Shown here piece by piece: positions 45,585-56,420 of a stretch of 64,000 nucleotides of DNA. The notes beneath the pieces were generated by a model. The model did not search any database. It saw nothing but the letters and a program-made list of their open reading frames with translations, and was not told the DNA's origin. Source of the DNA: Prorocentrum cordatum (taxonomy: Eukaryota > Sar > Dinophyceae > Prorocentrales > Prorocentraceae); assembly GCA_963575745.1 (NCBI GenBank), contig CAUYUJ010014559.1, forward strand, positions 172,869 through 236,868, in the 5' to 3' direction. Numbering within the stretch: position 1 is the stretch's first letter; each line of letters starts with the position of its first letter. A program made the position numbers and the translations under genes.

Positions 45585-45890
45585 TAGACGATGCCTCGAG
45601 TGGGGGCCCGACAGACCCAATAAAAGATAATGTCTCGAGTGGGGCACGCGAAGCATCACGAATCATATTACGTATACAGCGTAGCCCCGTCAGACCCAAC
45701 GCGAGATGATATCTCGAACGGAGCGCGCGAAGCGTCAAGCATCAGAAGACGCAGGGGCCCGTCAGACTCACAATTAGACGATGACTCGAGCGGAGCACGC
45801 GAAACGCCAAATATCATATGATGTCTCGAGCGGGATCCCGCCAGACCACAAATGAGATGATGTCTCGAGCGGAACAGCTCACGAACGAAC
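45585..45890. repeat. degenerate ~80-bp tandem repeat with TCTCGAGCGG core
   Basis: About five copies of GATGATGTCTCGAGCGG, each followed by a GCRCGCGAAGC block and a CCGTCAGACYCA block, occur between 45,585 and 45,890. The array ends about 75 bases before the next leader relic. Confidence 0.75.
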
Positions 45891-45964
45891 GACACGTATT
45901 CTCGCGTGTTTGATTCGCAAACCGAGTGACGCAAACTTCATGGGCCCCGACGTCCATCCATGAT

Positions 45965-45985
45965 ATATAGCCGTTTTGGCTCCGG
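45965..45985 (+). other. relict dinoflagellate spliced leader
   Basis: TAGCCGTTTTGGCTC at 45,968-45,982 matches the leader at 14 of 15 bases; over the full 21 bases 15 agree. It lies upstream of the gene copy starting near 46,022. Confidence 0.6.
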
Positions 45986-46021
45986 CCAGGGTTATATTTC
46001 AGTGTAGGTTGCGTTGCTCTC

Positions 46022-47833
46022 GTGGTCCTAGAGGGGGGGATTCGACGGCAGCTCGCTAACAGACCGAATCCAGCAGATGACACAGGGGTGGACTTTGCAA
46101 TTGAGAGCTCAAGCGTACCGCGTCCCAAGAGACAGAAGGGTAACGCTGTCTCAGATTTTACGTACACCATGTTCAAAGCAGGCCGCCTGACTGCTCCTGA
46201 GGTCCAGGAGCTCAACCAAGCAGCTACGTCACGGCGTCGCGACATCAACGCCGAGAAGTACGCCAAGGCAGGGGCATCAGGCAAGCACAAAAGGAATACA
46301 AGCAGAGACCTGATTTCCTCGATGGGGAAGCGCCCGAAGCTGCCACCAGTCCATGTGACAAAAATTCCTTTCTGGGACAAGGACACACGCAAGCAATACA
46401 TGGACTGGTGCCATTTCTTGTTGCCTCATGAGCTGCTGTTCTACCTGGCGAACTCGTTTGGCAAAGAGACAACGCTTGGCTTCGAATGGGGCCCAACCCT
46501 TGGCCAAACCATGACGGAATGGCAGACCCGCGCGCGCTTGGCAAATATTGCATGGCAATCGGGTCGCGGGGTGACCCAGCGCCATTTTGGACCAGAGATT
46601 CGCTGTACATTGCTTTGCTCAACGTCTTGTCAGGTAGCAGGCGGACGCGATATATGCTGGTTGCGTTTGGCAAAAAAATAAACATGTTATGATTGCGGGT
46701 GTTCGGGCAAGTGCACTTTCGAAGCCGCGTGGGAGGTCTTATCGTGGTAATTTCGCTGCCTCCTTGCTGGTGTATCCCCATTGCGTCGCGAAGACAGCGC
46801 TGCCTTTCGTGAGTCTGGAAAATGTGGCGACAAGTTGCGGGCAACATGGGCAGATGAGAAAAAACAGATCGGCTTCATCGCTGGTGTTATTCAGAATCGT
46901 GGAGACTGGGCCTGGTTCAAACAAGCTTTCGTTTTTCATGGATGGCAAGCTTCAGCAAGCGATTCCAGAATGTGTTTCAAATGCATGGCCAACTGCTCGA
47001 CTCATCCGTTCACCGACTTCACGCTCACAGCTTCGTGGAGAAACACAATGATTTCAACGACTGCGATGTTGACGGGGTCGCTGGTTGAGGGTCGGCTTAT
47101 TTCTGAAATCTTTAATTTGCCAGGTTTCATGTTGTCGTACTGCTTGTTCGACCTCATGCATGTATCCGACTTGGGGTGCCTGCAGTATTGCTTAAGCGTT
47201 GTAGTTTTCCAATTATTTCGAGAGATGGGCGGGCTTATCACAGCTCCGAAGCCGGTGATCGGTGAACTTCTCATGCTCATCAAAACGTCGAGCAGGTGCA
47301 TCGGCCAGACATGTTTCCCGATCGATGGCCTTACCCTCGCTATGATAAAGGGCAAGGGCGCCCCTCGGCTGAAAGTCAAAGCCGCCGAGGGGCGGCATCT
47401 GCTGCCAGTAATCGTTCATGTTATTGAGACGCTGTTCCCTCCTAGTGGCGAGCTCGCAGAGCTCCGTTATTGGTGCGTCAAGCACCTCAACAACATGTAT
47501 TAAGAGCTGTATTCGTGGCGTGATTCGAGGGGCGGCACAGGCCGCACCGTGGCTGAATATGGTCGGAAACACTTGTTGATGCATGCAGAGCTTGCTCGAA
47601 GGAGCATCGCTTCTGCTAACTGGCAAGGCACGGGGTGGTTGATGTGGCGCGTGTACCCGAAGCATCATGCTCTTCTGCAGCACACCCTCGAAGACCAAGT
47701 GCAGACAGCAGGGTGCCCAGCTCTCGTCTGGAATTACGCTGACGAATCGTTTATTGGTGATGCGGTGGACCTCGCCGGGTCGTTGCACGGTTTGGCGTTG
47801 CATCGTACATTGGTGTCCAAATACAGGATTTGA
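46022..47833 (+). pseudogene. large dinoflagellate-type protein, retroposed copy with two stops and two frameshifts
   Basis: One frame carries sense from about 46,022 to TGA at 47,831, about 600 codons, with no intron. It leaves frame near 46,550 and returns near 46,685, so two compensating indels occur. TAA at 46,757 and TAA at 47,501 interrupt it. Recognisable blocks are KIPFWDKDTRKQYMDWC, a Cys-rich CDCGCSGKC, RGDWAWFKQAFVFHGW, FDLMHVSDLGC and VYPKHHALLQH. This block order matches a very abundant dinoflagellate family I know only as hypothetical. DLMHVSDLG weakly recalls a DDE-transposase region, but I do not claim that. The true start is not clear; no ATG lies at 46,022. Confidence 0.65.
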
Positions 47834-48629
47834 ACGGCTTGGGGGGGTCAACCATGAACATCATAATCATCAACATCACCAACAGCACCCGATAAATACA
47901 CACACCACGATAAACGGAATGCGAAACGCTGGCAACATTGACATACACATTGTCACGATTAACATCCGCATCGTTTCACATGGCCGACAACAAAACAGGA
48001 ACCGTCTTCGTTAGCATCATCTGCGTCAACATCACCACCAACATGACCAATATCAATCCTTCAACCGTCGCCATCGCCATTGCCGTGGTGACCGCCGCAA
48101 TCCGTCTCTGCACCTCTGCCTCTCGACCCATTCCCGCCGTCACGGCGTCGAGAAGATCGAGGCACTGCCGTGCTCCGCGAGAGAGCGGGGGAAGGCGAGG
48201 ATGAAGATGAGGGGGAGCGGGACGGCTCTAACTCCGAGCCGCCTTTGCTACGTGAGGCTTCGCCTGCCGCCGTCCAATTTGCGGGCCGTGGGGAAGTATT
48301 GGAGGGCCGTCTTGGAGGCCGTCTTGGAGGGCCGTCTTGGAGGCCGTCTTGGAGGGCCATGGGGCCATTCAACTACAAGGGCCGTCTTGGAGGCCCCGGG
48401 AACGTCTTGGAAGCGTCGCGGAACGTATCGGATAGATGTACAATTTATTTGAATGCAACGTGTCAACAGTGGTTGATGAGAGAATTGGGTCGTCGACGTG
48501 AGCGCGTGCACATGTGTTCACGCCTGTATTAATATATGAGTCCCGCGATCGCGGATAAAAGCGAGGGTGGGCGGCGCGGCCTCGAGGTCTGAACCGTGTT
48601 TGAATGGGCACAGGCATAGAAACATAGTC
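47834..48629. other. non-coding spacer with a short GGCCGTCTTGGAG repeat
   Basis: CAT/ATC-type words at 47,855-48,060. About six copies of a 15-16-base unit GGCCGTCTTGGAG lie at 48,300-48,400. No gene is supported. Confidence 0.6.
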
Positions 48630-49475
48630 GAAACATGCCGTCTTGCAGAATGACAGTATTTCGTGGTTTTGCTCCTGGCGAGGTGTCGCGAGACGCGGCG
48701 ATGAACGACGACCAAGCTTTCGAGACGCCAGTCTTGAAATCAGGCGTCTCGAAATCTCGATACGCCTTCTAAATATGGCCCAAGAAAAACGAGACACCAG
48801 AATTTAGAGACTGCTTGTGCGGCTTCAGGTGAGAGGGGGGTTGCGCCAGCCGCGGACGTCTTTGGGGGCCGAGTTTCGGGTTCCAGGGGCATCGAAAGTG
48901 CGCATTGGAGAAGACGCTCTGATCAAGTAAACTCCCTTTGGGGCGCTTCCTCTGATCAAGTAAACTCCCCTTGGGGCGCCTCCCCTGATCAAGTAAACTC
49001 CCTTTGGGGCGCCTCCCCTGATCAAGTAAACTCCTCCGCTTTTTTGGGGGCGGGTCGCGGGGCGGGGGGGGGGGGCGACGCCAAACAACAAACAACGAAC
49101 AACAACAAGCTTCCGCATCGCGGAAGCCCATTACAGCCACGCGCCCGAGGACAGTGTATGACCGTTGAGCATTGCACGTGCGCGTGCAAATGCACACGTT
49201 TACCCGCACATCCACATATAGAGGCGAATAGACACGCACATGAACGCGCAAGTGCATGGACATTAGCCCACGTGCGTGCACGTATGTGCACGTGCGTACA
49301 CGTATCTGATCGTGCGTGGAGCGAAGTGGTCAACAAGCAGTTGCACACAACGGGGCAGTACAGTTGATCTTCTGAGATGTTGGAGCGCCGTTGTTCTTGA
49401 TATGCTCTTTGGATTTTTAGAGTTGCTCTCTAAAATCCCAAGGGCGCTTAAATTTTGGAGAGCGCTCTCTAAAAA
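48630..49475 (-). repeat. dispersed element B, copy 2 (inverted)
   Basis: Bases 48,645-48,815 are the inverted partner of 39,459-39,632. The alternating purine-pyrimidine part (49,160-49,320) and the GGAGAGCGCTCTCTAAAA palindrome (49,458-49,475) follow in mirrored order to copy 1. A 36-bp minisatellite sits inside this copy and is absent from copy 1. Confidence 0.55.
48910..49035. repeat. 36-bp minisatellite
   Basis: Four copies of a 36-base unit, CTGATCAAGTAAACTCCC followed by TTTGGGGCGCCTCC, with only a few substitutions between units. Followed by a G10 run near 49,065. Confidence 0.9.
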
Positions 49476-50564
49476 AATCCTGCACTCCAAAATCATGGAA
49501 GATCAGATGGTCTGGGTAAGTCCGACGTAAGTCCGACGTGAATCTGAAGTAAATCCGGCATGAATCCGACGTAGATCCGACGTAACTTGGGACGCAGTTT
49601 GCCGCGCGAGGCCTCCAGGACACAGGGATCATTCCGATTCGATCGATTCGATCCGATGCGGGCGCGCCCGATTCCGATTCGATTTCGATTCGACTCGGCG
49701 CAGGTTGAAACCGATTCGATTTCGATTCGATCTCGATCCGATTCGATTTCAATTCGATGCGCCGCCCCCCAGGGGCTCCCCTCATGCTCCCCTCCTCTGA
49801 CTTTGGCATAATCCACATGGACGGCCGCGAACCGGTCGGTTCGGTTGCGTCGGTGTCGGTCAGAATCGATCGGTTCGGTCGGTTCGGTTGTTGCGGAGTC
49901 CTTGCGTCGTCGCGCCCTCTTCGGTTACTTCGGTTGATTCGGTTTCGCCGCGGGCGCCTCGCTGACGCCTCGTGCCGGCCCAGGGGATCGAATCCGCCGG
50001 TTTCCAGTTCGGCTTCGCTGCCCACGGATTCGCGCCGATCCGATGCCGCTTGGCTTTCCCGTTTCTAAGAAAACAGGAGGAAGAGGAGGAGGAGGAGGAG
50101 GATCAGGAGGAGGAGGAGCAGGAGGAGGAGGAGGAGCAGCAGGAGCAGGAGCAAGGAGGTTGGTTGACTGATTGGCCGGATGTGCGCAGTGGCGCGTTGT
50201 TGGAGGCTCCCTGGAGGCGCGAGCTCCAGAGGCTCCCCGGAGGCGCCGGAGGCCCCAGGGAGAGAAAAACGATGTTTGAGGCCTCGAAAAATGCGTTTTC
50301 GGCTCCCGGGAGCTCCGGAGGCTCCCCGGAGGCACCGGAGGCCCCGGGGAGAGAAAAACAATTCTTCACGCTTCGCGTATCCCCACCAGCCCATCTCAAA
50401 ACAGCAACTCTAGCGAAGCATGCCGACAGTCGTGTTTTTCAGGCGTGTTTCCGCCTGCCCCCGCATATCTCCCCTGTTCCTCCTTCCTCCCGCCTCCTTG
50501 TACATCCTCCTTGTGGTGGGAGCGGGAGAAGGACGAGGCGGAGGAGGAGGGAGAGAAAGCGCTC
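49476..50564. other. repeat-rich non-coding region
   Basis: GTAAGTCCGAC-type 11-12-base repeats at 49,515-49,590; GATTCGATTTC repeats at 49,630-49,760; GAG triplets at 50,078-50,150. Two ~50-base copies with GGAGGCTCCCCGGAGGC and GGGAGAGAAAAAC start at about 50,228 and 50,326, a ~98-bp period. No gene is supported. Confidence 0.6.
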
Positions 50565-50745
50565 CTCGTGGTTTGAGTCGTTCGGGCTTCTCGTCCTGGT
50601 GTGAGTCGTTCGGGCCCTTCTTCCGTTCGGGCTCTTCGTGGTGTGAGTCGTTCGGGCTCTTCGTCCTGGTGTGAGTCGTTCGGGCTTCTCGTGGTGTGAG
50701 TTGTTCGGGCCCCTCGTCCTGGTGTGAGTCGTTCGGGCCCCTCCT
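50565..50745. repeat. ~31-bp tandem repeat with GAGTCGTTCGGGC core
   Basis: About six copies of GTGTGAGTCGTTCGGGC followed by CTCTTCGTCCTG, in 31-base and shortened 20-25-base forms. Confidence 0.85.
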
Positions 50746-50937
50746 CCTGCCCGTCCAGAAACGACGCCCAGGCGAGTAGAGGGTCGTCCTGATGGGCTTT
50801 TCGGCGTCTTGGGTGCCTCGGGGGGGCCTCTTTGGGCCGTTTGGGATCCTCTTGGGGGCCTCCTGGGGGCCTCTTGGGGCCATCTTGGGGCCTCTTGGTG
50901 CCTCCTGGGCGCTTCTTGGGGCCATCTTGGAGGAAAT

Positions 50938-51120
50938 CGATCAAAGAAGAGGGGAGCTTTGATTAGCGCTGCCCCCTGAGAAGGCCAACATGGAGCCAAA
51001 ACCTCAGTAAAATCAATGATTTTGGCTTGAAAGAAGATGGGAGCTTTAATTAGCGCTGCCCCCTCAGAAGGCCAAAATGGTGCCCAAACCGTAGTCAAAT
51101 CAATGATTTTGGCTTCAAAG
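50938..51120. repeat. 90-bp tandem duplication
   Basis: Two copies of a ~90-base unit (AAAGAAGAGGGGAGCTTTGA to AATGATTTTGGCTT), about 85% identical by eye, adjacent head to tail at 50,943 and 51,033. Confidence 0.85.
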
Positions 51121-51189
51121 AAGAGGGGAACACTTTTCTGCCTCCCCCCGTCGGGGCCAGAATCCTCGTGAGGGGTGTCGTTTTTTAGC

Positions 51190-51356
51190 CCTCCCAGGAG
51201 TCGAACAAGATCCCTCCAACGACCCGCGGGGCGCCCTCTCCAGGCCCAGGGGGAGGGGGTAGGGGGAGGGGTAAACCCATCCCCGAAGGGGAAGAAGGGG
51301 GGTTGAGAACAGAGAGAGCTCTCTAAACCACTCACGCCCAAAGGGCTGGTGGGATT

Positions 51357-51357
<1 letters not shown>
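51190..51357 (+). repeat. dispersed element C, copy 1
   Basis: CAGGCCCAGGGGGAGGGGGT, then GGTAAACCC, CCCCGAAGGGGAAGAAGG and finally GGTGGGATT form a ~120-base block that recurs in the same orientation at 54,662-54,780. A TAG triplet microsatellite (51,358-51,420) follows here but not at the second copy. Confidence 0.75.
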
Positions 51358-51416
<59 letters not shown>

Positions 51417-51925
51417 CAGTAGCAGTAGCAGTAGCAGTAGCAGTAGTAGTGATGGTAGTCTCAGTAGTGGTAGTGGTAGTTGTCGTGGTAGTAGCAGTAA
51501 TAGAAGTACTAGTAAGAGTAGAAGTAGTAGTCGTAGTACTACTAGCAGCAGCGGCGACCCGCCCGACTATTGCCTCCCGCTGAAGAAGGGCACGGCTGGC
51601 CTCGCGGACCCGGTGGTCGCCGCCTGGAAGGGCGGGGCTAGCTGGAAAGCGCCGGGCGAGCTCGGGGTAGGGGTGATCAGGAGGAGGAGGGACAGTGATG
51701 ATCAAGAGGAGGGTGAACGTAAGTAGTATATTTCTAGATTACCAATCACTTGTGGAGGAGGATTGGAACAGATAGTGAGCATGAGGGCCAGGAGGAGTAG
51801 GAGTAGAGCGAGGCCCAGGGCACAGCGGGAAGGGGGGGGCCCCACTGAGGGAGGGGGGTGCGGAAGCGCATGGAGAAGCGAACAGCGAGGGGCAGGATGA
51901 GTGGCGGGATCGGGGAAACACGAGA

Positions 51926-51961
<36 letters not shown>

Positions 51962-52115
51962 TAACAATATATATATATATATAGTCCTCTCCAAGCCGCG
52001 CTTCGCCGAGTGCGTTCTGGGGGTGCGCCGGTCACCCCGAAGGCTCCAAGAAGCCGAAGACGCCTTCTACACGGGCATCAAAGCCTTGACGACGGCCCAG
52101 GAGTCCTCCCGAGTG
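51358..52115 (+). other. TAG microsatellite and two possible exons of an unknown gene
   Basis: The TAG/AGT tract runs to about 51,540. After AGCAG at 51,552 a frame encodes DPPDYCLPLKKGTAGLADPV and then a short stretch to a GTAGG at about 51,667. A GA run (51,921-51,958) and TATATA run (51,967-51,984) follow, ending ATATAG. Bases 51,986-52,115 then encode KPRFAECVLGVRRSP and AEDAFYTGIKALTTA. Both pieces read like protein but are short and unassigned. Confidence 0.28.
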
Positions 52116-52194
52116 CTTCTAAGAGGTACATCCCGTGTCACTCCTTGCGGGAAGTATACATGTTTAGCATTTTCGTTTCTTCGGTCCTCACAGC

Positions 52195-52490
52195 GTCCAA
52201 GACGACCCAAGGGCCCCAAACTATCGCCCCAAGACAACCCAAGAGGTTCCCAAGAGGGCATCCAAGCGGCCCAAGACTAGCCCCAGAGTGCCCCAAAAAG
52301 GTCCCAAGGGAGCTCCAAGAGGGCCGCAAGAGGCCCCCGAGACGGCCCAAGAGGGCCCCAAGACGGCCCAACGACGGCACACCCACCCCGAAACAGCCCA
52401 AGAGGGTTCCGGGACGGCCCTAGCAGGCCCCGGGCCGGCCCACAAGAGCCCCAAATGGACCCCCAAGAAGGCCCAAGCGGCCTCTCCGTA
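52195..52490. repeat. degenerate CCCAAGA repeat
   Basis: A stretch of about 300 bases made of GACGGCCCAAGAGGGCCCCA words with a period near 18-20 bases, similar in style to short stretches at 10,200 and 50,820. Confidence 0.75.
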
Positions 52491-52592
52491 GCAATTTCTG
52501 GCTCAAGGCTCCAGCCTGCCAGCCAGGCCCGGCTATTTGCTTTCAAGCTCCTCTGGCCCGTAGGGTTCCGCTTCCTTGCTCCCGCAACGTCA

Positions 52593-53059
52593 TGGGATGC
52601 CGCACCAGCAGACGGGAGCCGCAGCTGAGGCTCGAGCAGCAGCCGCCCCTGGCGCCGCTGCCGCTCCTGTCGCTCGCCGGCCGCGTGCCGCGCGCGCCGC
52701 CGGGCCACAACGGGCCCCGCGGCCGCGCCGACGCCGCCGCGTGGGCGGCGCCGCCTGTGGAGCCTGTGCTGCGCATGCGGCGCGTGCCTGGGCTCTCGGC
52801 GGTGGCTGCCCTTGAGGCGCTGGCACGTGCGCGACTGGCGCCGTTCCCCCAGGTCGGCGGGGCGCGCCAGCGCACGCGACAAGAGGGCGCGCTGGTCCTC
52901 TGGCCTGACCAGCGGGCCGCAGCTGGTTCGGCCGTCGTCGGCGAGCGCGGGCCATTCGCGGAGGCCTCCGTCTCCAGAGCGCGTAACGAGGCCACGCCCA
53001 TCGACGCGGCCGGGCAAGGCCTCAATCAGGAGGCCACGCGCAGCAGCGCGGGAGCGTGA
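52593..53059 (+). CDS. GC-rich open frame, doubtful gene
   Basis: ATG near 52,593 opens about 155 codons to TGA at 53,057, Ala/Arg/Pro-rich with ALVLWPDQRAAAGSAVV near the end. A long frame is also open on the - strand, as expected of GC-rich DNA. No homology is recognised and no lesion or splice signal helps to decide. Low confidence. Confidence 0.22.
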
Positions 53060-53179
53060 GGTTCGAGCTCGCAGGACCTCCGTGCCTCCGCCCCACGCCT
53101 TCGCCGTTTAATTGGATGCGTCCTCTTCGACGGGAAATCTCCAGGCAGGCTGGCGTGGGTCGCCTTGTCGACGACGAAC

Positions 53180-54135
53180 CACCTTTATCGTCCGCGGGTT
53201 GCACTTGTCTCGCCCTCTGTTTTTGGCAGAGGCCGTGAGGTTGGCGTTGCCGACCTTCTCATTGCTAGTCTTCTCCACTTTGTAGTTGCTGAGCCCCTGT
53301 CAGCTTCTCCTCCTGCGCCTCTCTCTACAGTAACTCCTGCAGTTTTGTTTTGCAGAGCCTTTGGGTAGCTTTGGGTAGGCTTTGCCGACGCTTCCATTGC
53401 TACACATCAGAAGCTCGCCAAGTGGAATCCGCGCTAGGAGGAGGGAGCCTGGTAGTGAGGTGGTGAGCAGGAACAGGAGGGGCAAACTGAGGAGTTCAGC
53501 GCCGCGACTCGCCACCGTACCAAGCTCGAGCCTACCTTCTGAGCGGCATCGGGAGTCCCTGATGACCGACCGCGGGTTGCATCTGTCTCGTCACTCTTTT
53601 CTGCGGAGGCCTTAACACAAACTCTGCCAACAGTGAGGATGATGTTGTCCTCCGTTTGCTTACATCTGTTCTTTGAGTTACCGCTTAGAGTGAGATTGAC
53701 CAACCACCTGCTCGTGTGAGTCGCAACAGGGCTAGCACGCCTGAGTTCGCACCGACAACCAAGGCTCTGCAGCACCTGTTTTCTGCAGAGCCTTTGGGTG
53801 GGCTTTGCCGACACTTTGATTGCTACTGGTCTCCACTTGTTTACACTTTTGTCCTTTGGTTACCGCTCAGATCGAGACTGGCCAGCCTCCTGCTCGTGTG
53901 AGTTGCAGCGCGGGCATAATATCCCACCGAAAAACCAAGGCTCTGCAGCACATGCCCACTGGCGAATACATCAGCAGCAGCAGCAGCAGCTCGCCAAGTG
54001 GAATCCACGCTAGGAGGGGGAACGCCGTAGGGAGGAGGAAACAGGAGGAGGAACAGGAGCGGCAAGAGGAGGAGTGAGCGCTGCGCCTCGCCACCGCACC
54101 AAGCTCGAGCCGACTCTCTGAGCGGCCTCGCGACT
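53180..54135. repeat. imperfect tandem duplication of ~560 bp
   Basis: The segment at 53,400-53,562 (CTCGCCAAGTGGAATCCGCG, CCACCGTACCAAGCTCGAGCC) recurs at 53,975-54,130. The blocks CCGCGGGTTGCA (53,195 and 53,570) and CTCGTGTGAGT (53,710 and 53,895) recur in between, so the array consists of two to three degenerate copies. No gene is supported. Confidence 0.65.
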
Positions 54136-55639
54136 GGGCCAGTGCGCCGAAGCCCGGTTTGGATGTGTCGGTGGTTGCTGGTCGTTTGCCGGAGCAGAGT
54201 TCGGCGCGGTTGGCAATCCCTAGTGAGCACGAATCTTTTCCAGTTTGAAGCCAAGCGGGGCAAGCTGTGGGTGCGAGCGGCTTCTGCGCGCACAATGGTG
54301 GTGCGCGAGCGCTTGCTCGTGTGGAGCGCGACAGGCTTCGAGCGTACAGCGCCTGGGGCAACGCGCAGCGTACTTTAGACTACTGTGTCAGTCGGTCACT
54401 CTTGCTTTACTACAGTGCAGTGCCATTGACTGCTCTCTGTCGCGCGCCAGATAGGCTGCGGAATGCAGAACACACATGCATTGGGACACCGGGTGCTGAA
54501 AAAACAAGTAGGCCCAAGAGGTCCCCAGAGATTCCCCAAATAAGAGGCTCCCAGGACGCTTCCCATTTGGCCCCGAAGTCTCGCGTACACGTCCTGCACG
54601 GCGCTCCCAGAAAGGCTTCCAGGGGCCGTTTTGGACGCTCCGACACCTCGCGAAACCTCCTGTCCAGGCCCATGGGGAGGGGGTGCGGGGAGGGGTAAAC
54701 CCCTCCCCGAAGGGGAAGAAGGAGGGGTGAAATAGGAAACTCCTTAAACCGCCGACGCCCAGAGGGCCGGTGGGATTGCCCGACACCCCGCGCATTCTAG
54801 GCTTAGCAGGGACCCCCCATGGCTGTCCGACCCGGGGGGCGCGTCGCGCGGCGGGGCGCGGGCTCGCCCCCACGTAGCGGGTAGTTCGCTAGTGTTCTGA
54901 GGAGCGGCATCGGAAGAGCTGGCTTACGCGAGCGATGATGGCGTGAGTATATTTCCGTTCTGGATGCGTTTCTGAGGGTCCCGGGGCCCGATGATGGGCC
55001 CCTGGATCCCCGGACATCCGACGATGTATTCATTCAGCGCGCGGTCCCATCCGACGATGTGGGGTAGTTTTCCGTCCCGGATGTTTTTTGTTGATGGCAC
55101 CAGGGCCTGGTCTTAACATGCCCCACAAGGCCGAGATCGAGGAACAGGTGGGTAGCCTGCCGTCCAGCACCATGTATCATGGCCCTGGGTCCCGATGACA
55201 CGCCCCAGAGGCCGAGATCGAGGAACACCTGCAGGATTGAAGAAGACACGTCTTCGGGATTCTGAGAATGTGGCCCTGCGGTGCCAGGGGCGCGCCGGCA
55301 GCCCCGCCCGCGGGCCTCGAGGGGCAACGATGAGGGGGCGACCAGCTCGGGAGGGGGGGAGCATCGAGTTGGAAGCGGCGATGTACTGCCGAGATCGGCG
55401 ATGGGCCCCTGACAGCGGACTGGCGGGATCGGACCGATCAGATCGTCGGAGCTCTGGGCCTCAGGGTTTCCACTCACCCCCGCGCGGTGCTGATGTGCCG
55501 CGGCGGATGGGCGAGCTCAGGGGCCAGTCGCCTCTGGAGCCGCCGCCCGGCGACGGGGAGCACGGCGAGGACGAGGACCTCGGGGGCCGTCCATGAGGGG
55601 TGACGACTCACTAGGGATAGCCACCCCTAATTACTGGGA
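54136..55639. other. non-coding region including element C copy 2
   Basis: Element C copy 2 lies at 54,662-54,780. Bases 55,120-55,240 hold two copies of GGCCGAGATCGAGGAACA about 78 bases apart. Bases 54,960-55,090 hold repeated CATCCGACGATGT words. A GC-rich frame at about 55,195-55,596 is open, but nothing supports it as a gene. Confidence 0.5.
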
Positions 55640-56420
55640 AATCGGCCTCGGTTTCGTGTTCGGGTTCTGCTTGCGGGCGAGGCGAAGCTGCGCGGGCGGG
55701 CGAGAGGAATAAACTCTCCTCTGGCTAGGGCACCGCTGGGCCCATCGACCGCCCCCCCCGTTTGGCCGGTTTGGGCCAGAGGTATCTTGTCAGTGTCCCG
55801 TCAGCTTGTACTAGATCGATAGACAGTGAGGTCGATCGTGAGATTGATGGTGTGGTCGATATTGTGATTGATAGTTCGTGGGATCGATTGTGAGATCGCT
55901 CGTGAGAGCGATAGTCAGTAGTGATATCGACAGCGAGATCGATAGAGGGACCAGTCGTGAGATCGATAGTGAGGACCACCGTGAGATCGATAATGAGGCC
56001 GACAGTGAGTTCGATCGTATGGTCGATAGTGAAATCCATAGTGGGTTCGATAGTGAGATCGGTAGTGAGGTCGATTTTGAGTGGTATGTTGAGATGGATC
56101 GTGGAACCAATCGTGAAATTTGCAGTGATATCGGGAGTGATATCCCGTCACTATCCCGTTGTGAGATCGATGGTGAAACCGGTCGTGAGGTCGATCGTGG
56201 GTGGTAAAGTAAGATCGATTGTGAGGTCGATAGTGAGATCGATAGTGGGACCGATGGGAGATCGATACCAGGATCGATCGTTTGATCGATAGTGAGTTTG
56301 ATCGTAAAATTGATATTGACATCGATAGTGAGATCGATATTGAAATCGAGTGAGTGAGACGTTGGTTCCTCCCACCCCCAGCCTGCTTATCACCCGAAGG
56401 GTGGTCGTATTGGCTTATAG
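55640..56420 (+). mobile_element. dispersed element A, copy 2
   Basis: One end (55,645-55,705) has ACTGGGAAATCGG, CGGTTTCGTGTTCG and GCGAGGCGAAGCTGC. The other (56,360-56,420) has GTTGGTTCCTCC and TATCACCCGAAGGGTGGTCG. These match, in inverted orientation, the two ends of copy 1. The core (55,810-56,350) is a degenerate 12-base repeat of GTGAGATCGATA type. Unrelated flanks on both sides fix the element limits within about ten bases. Confidence 0.7.

Noticed and set aside
46022-47833. Calling the family a tnp2 or DDE transposase from FDLMHVSDLG
   Set aside because: Only a weak local resemblance; no full acidic triad can be placed by eye.
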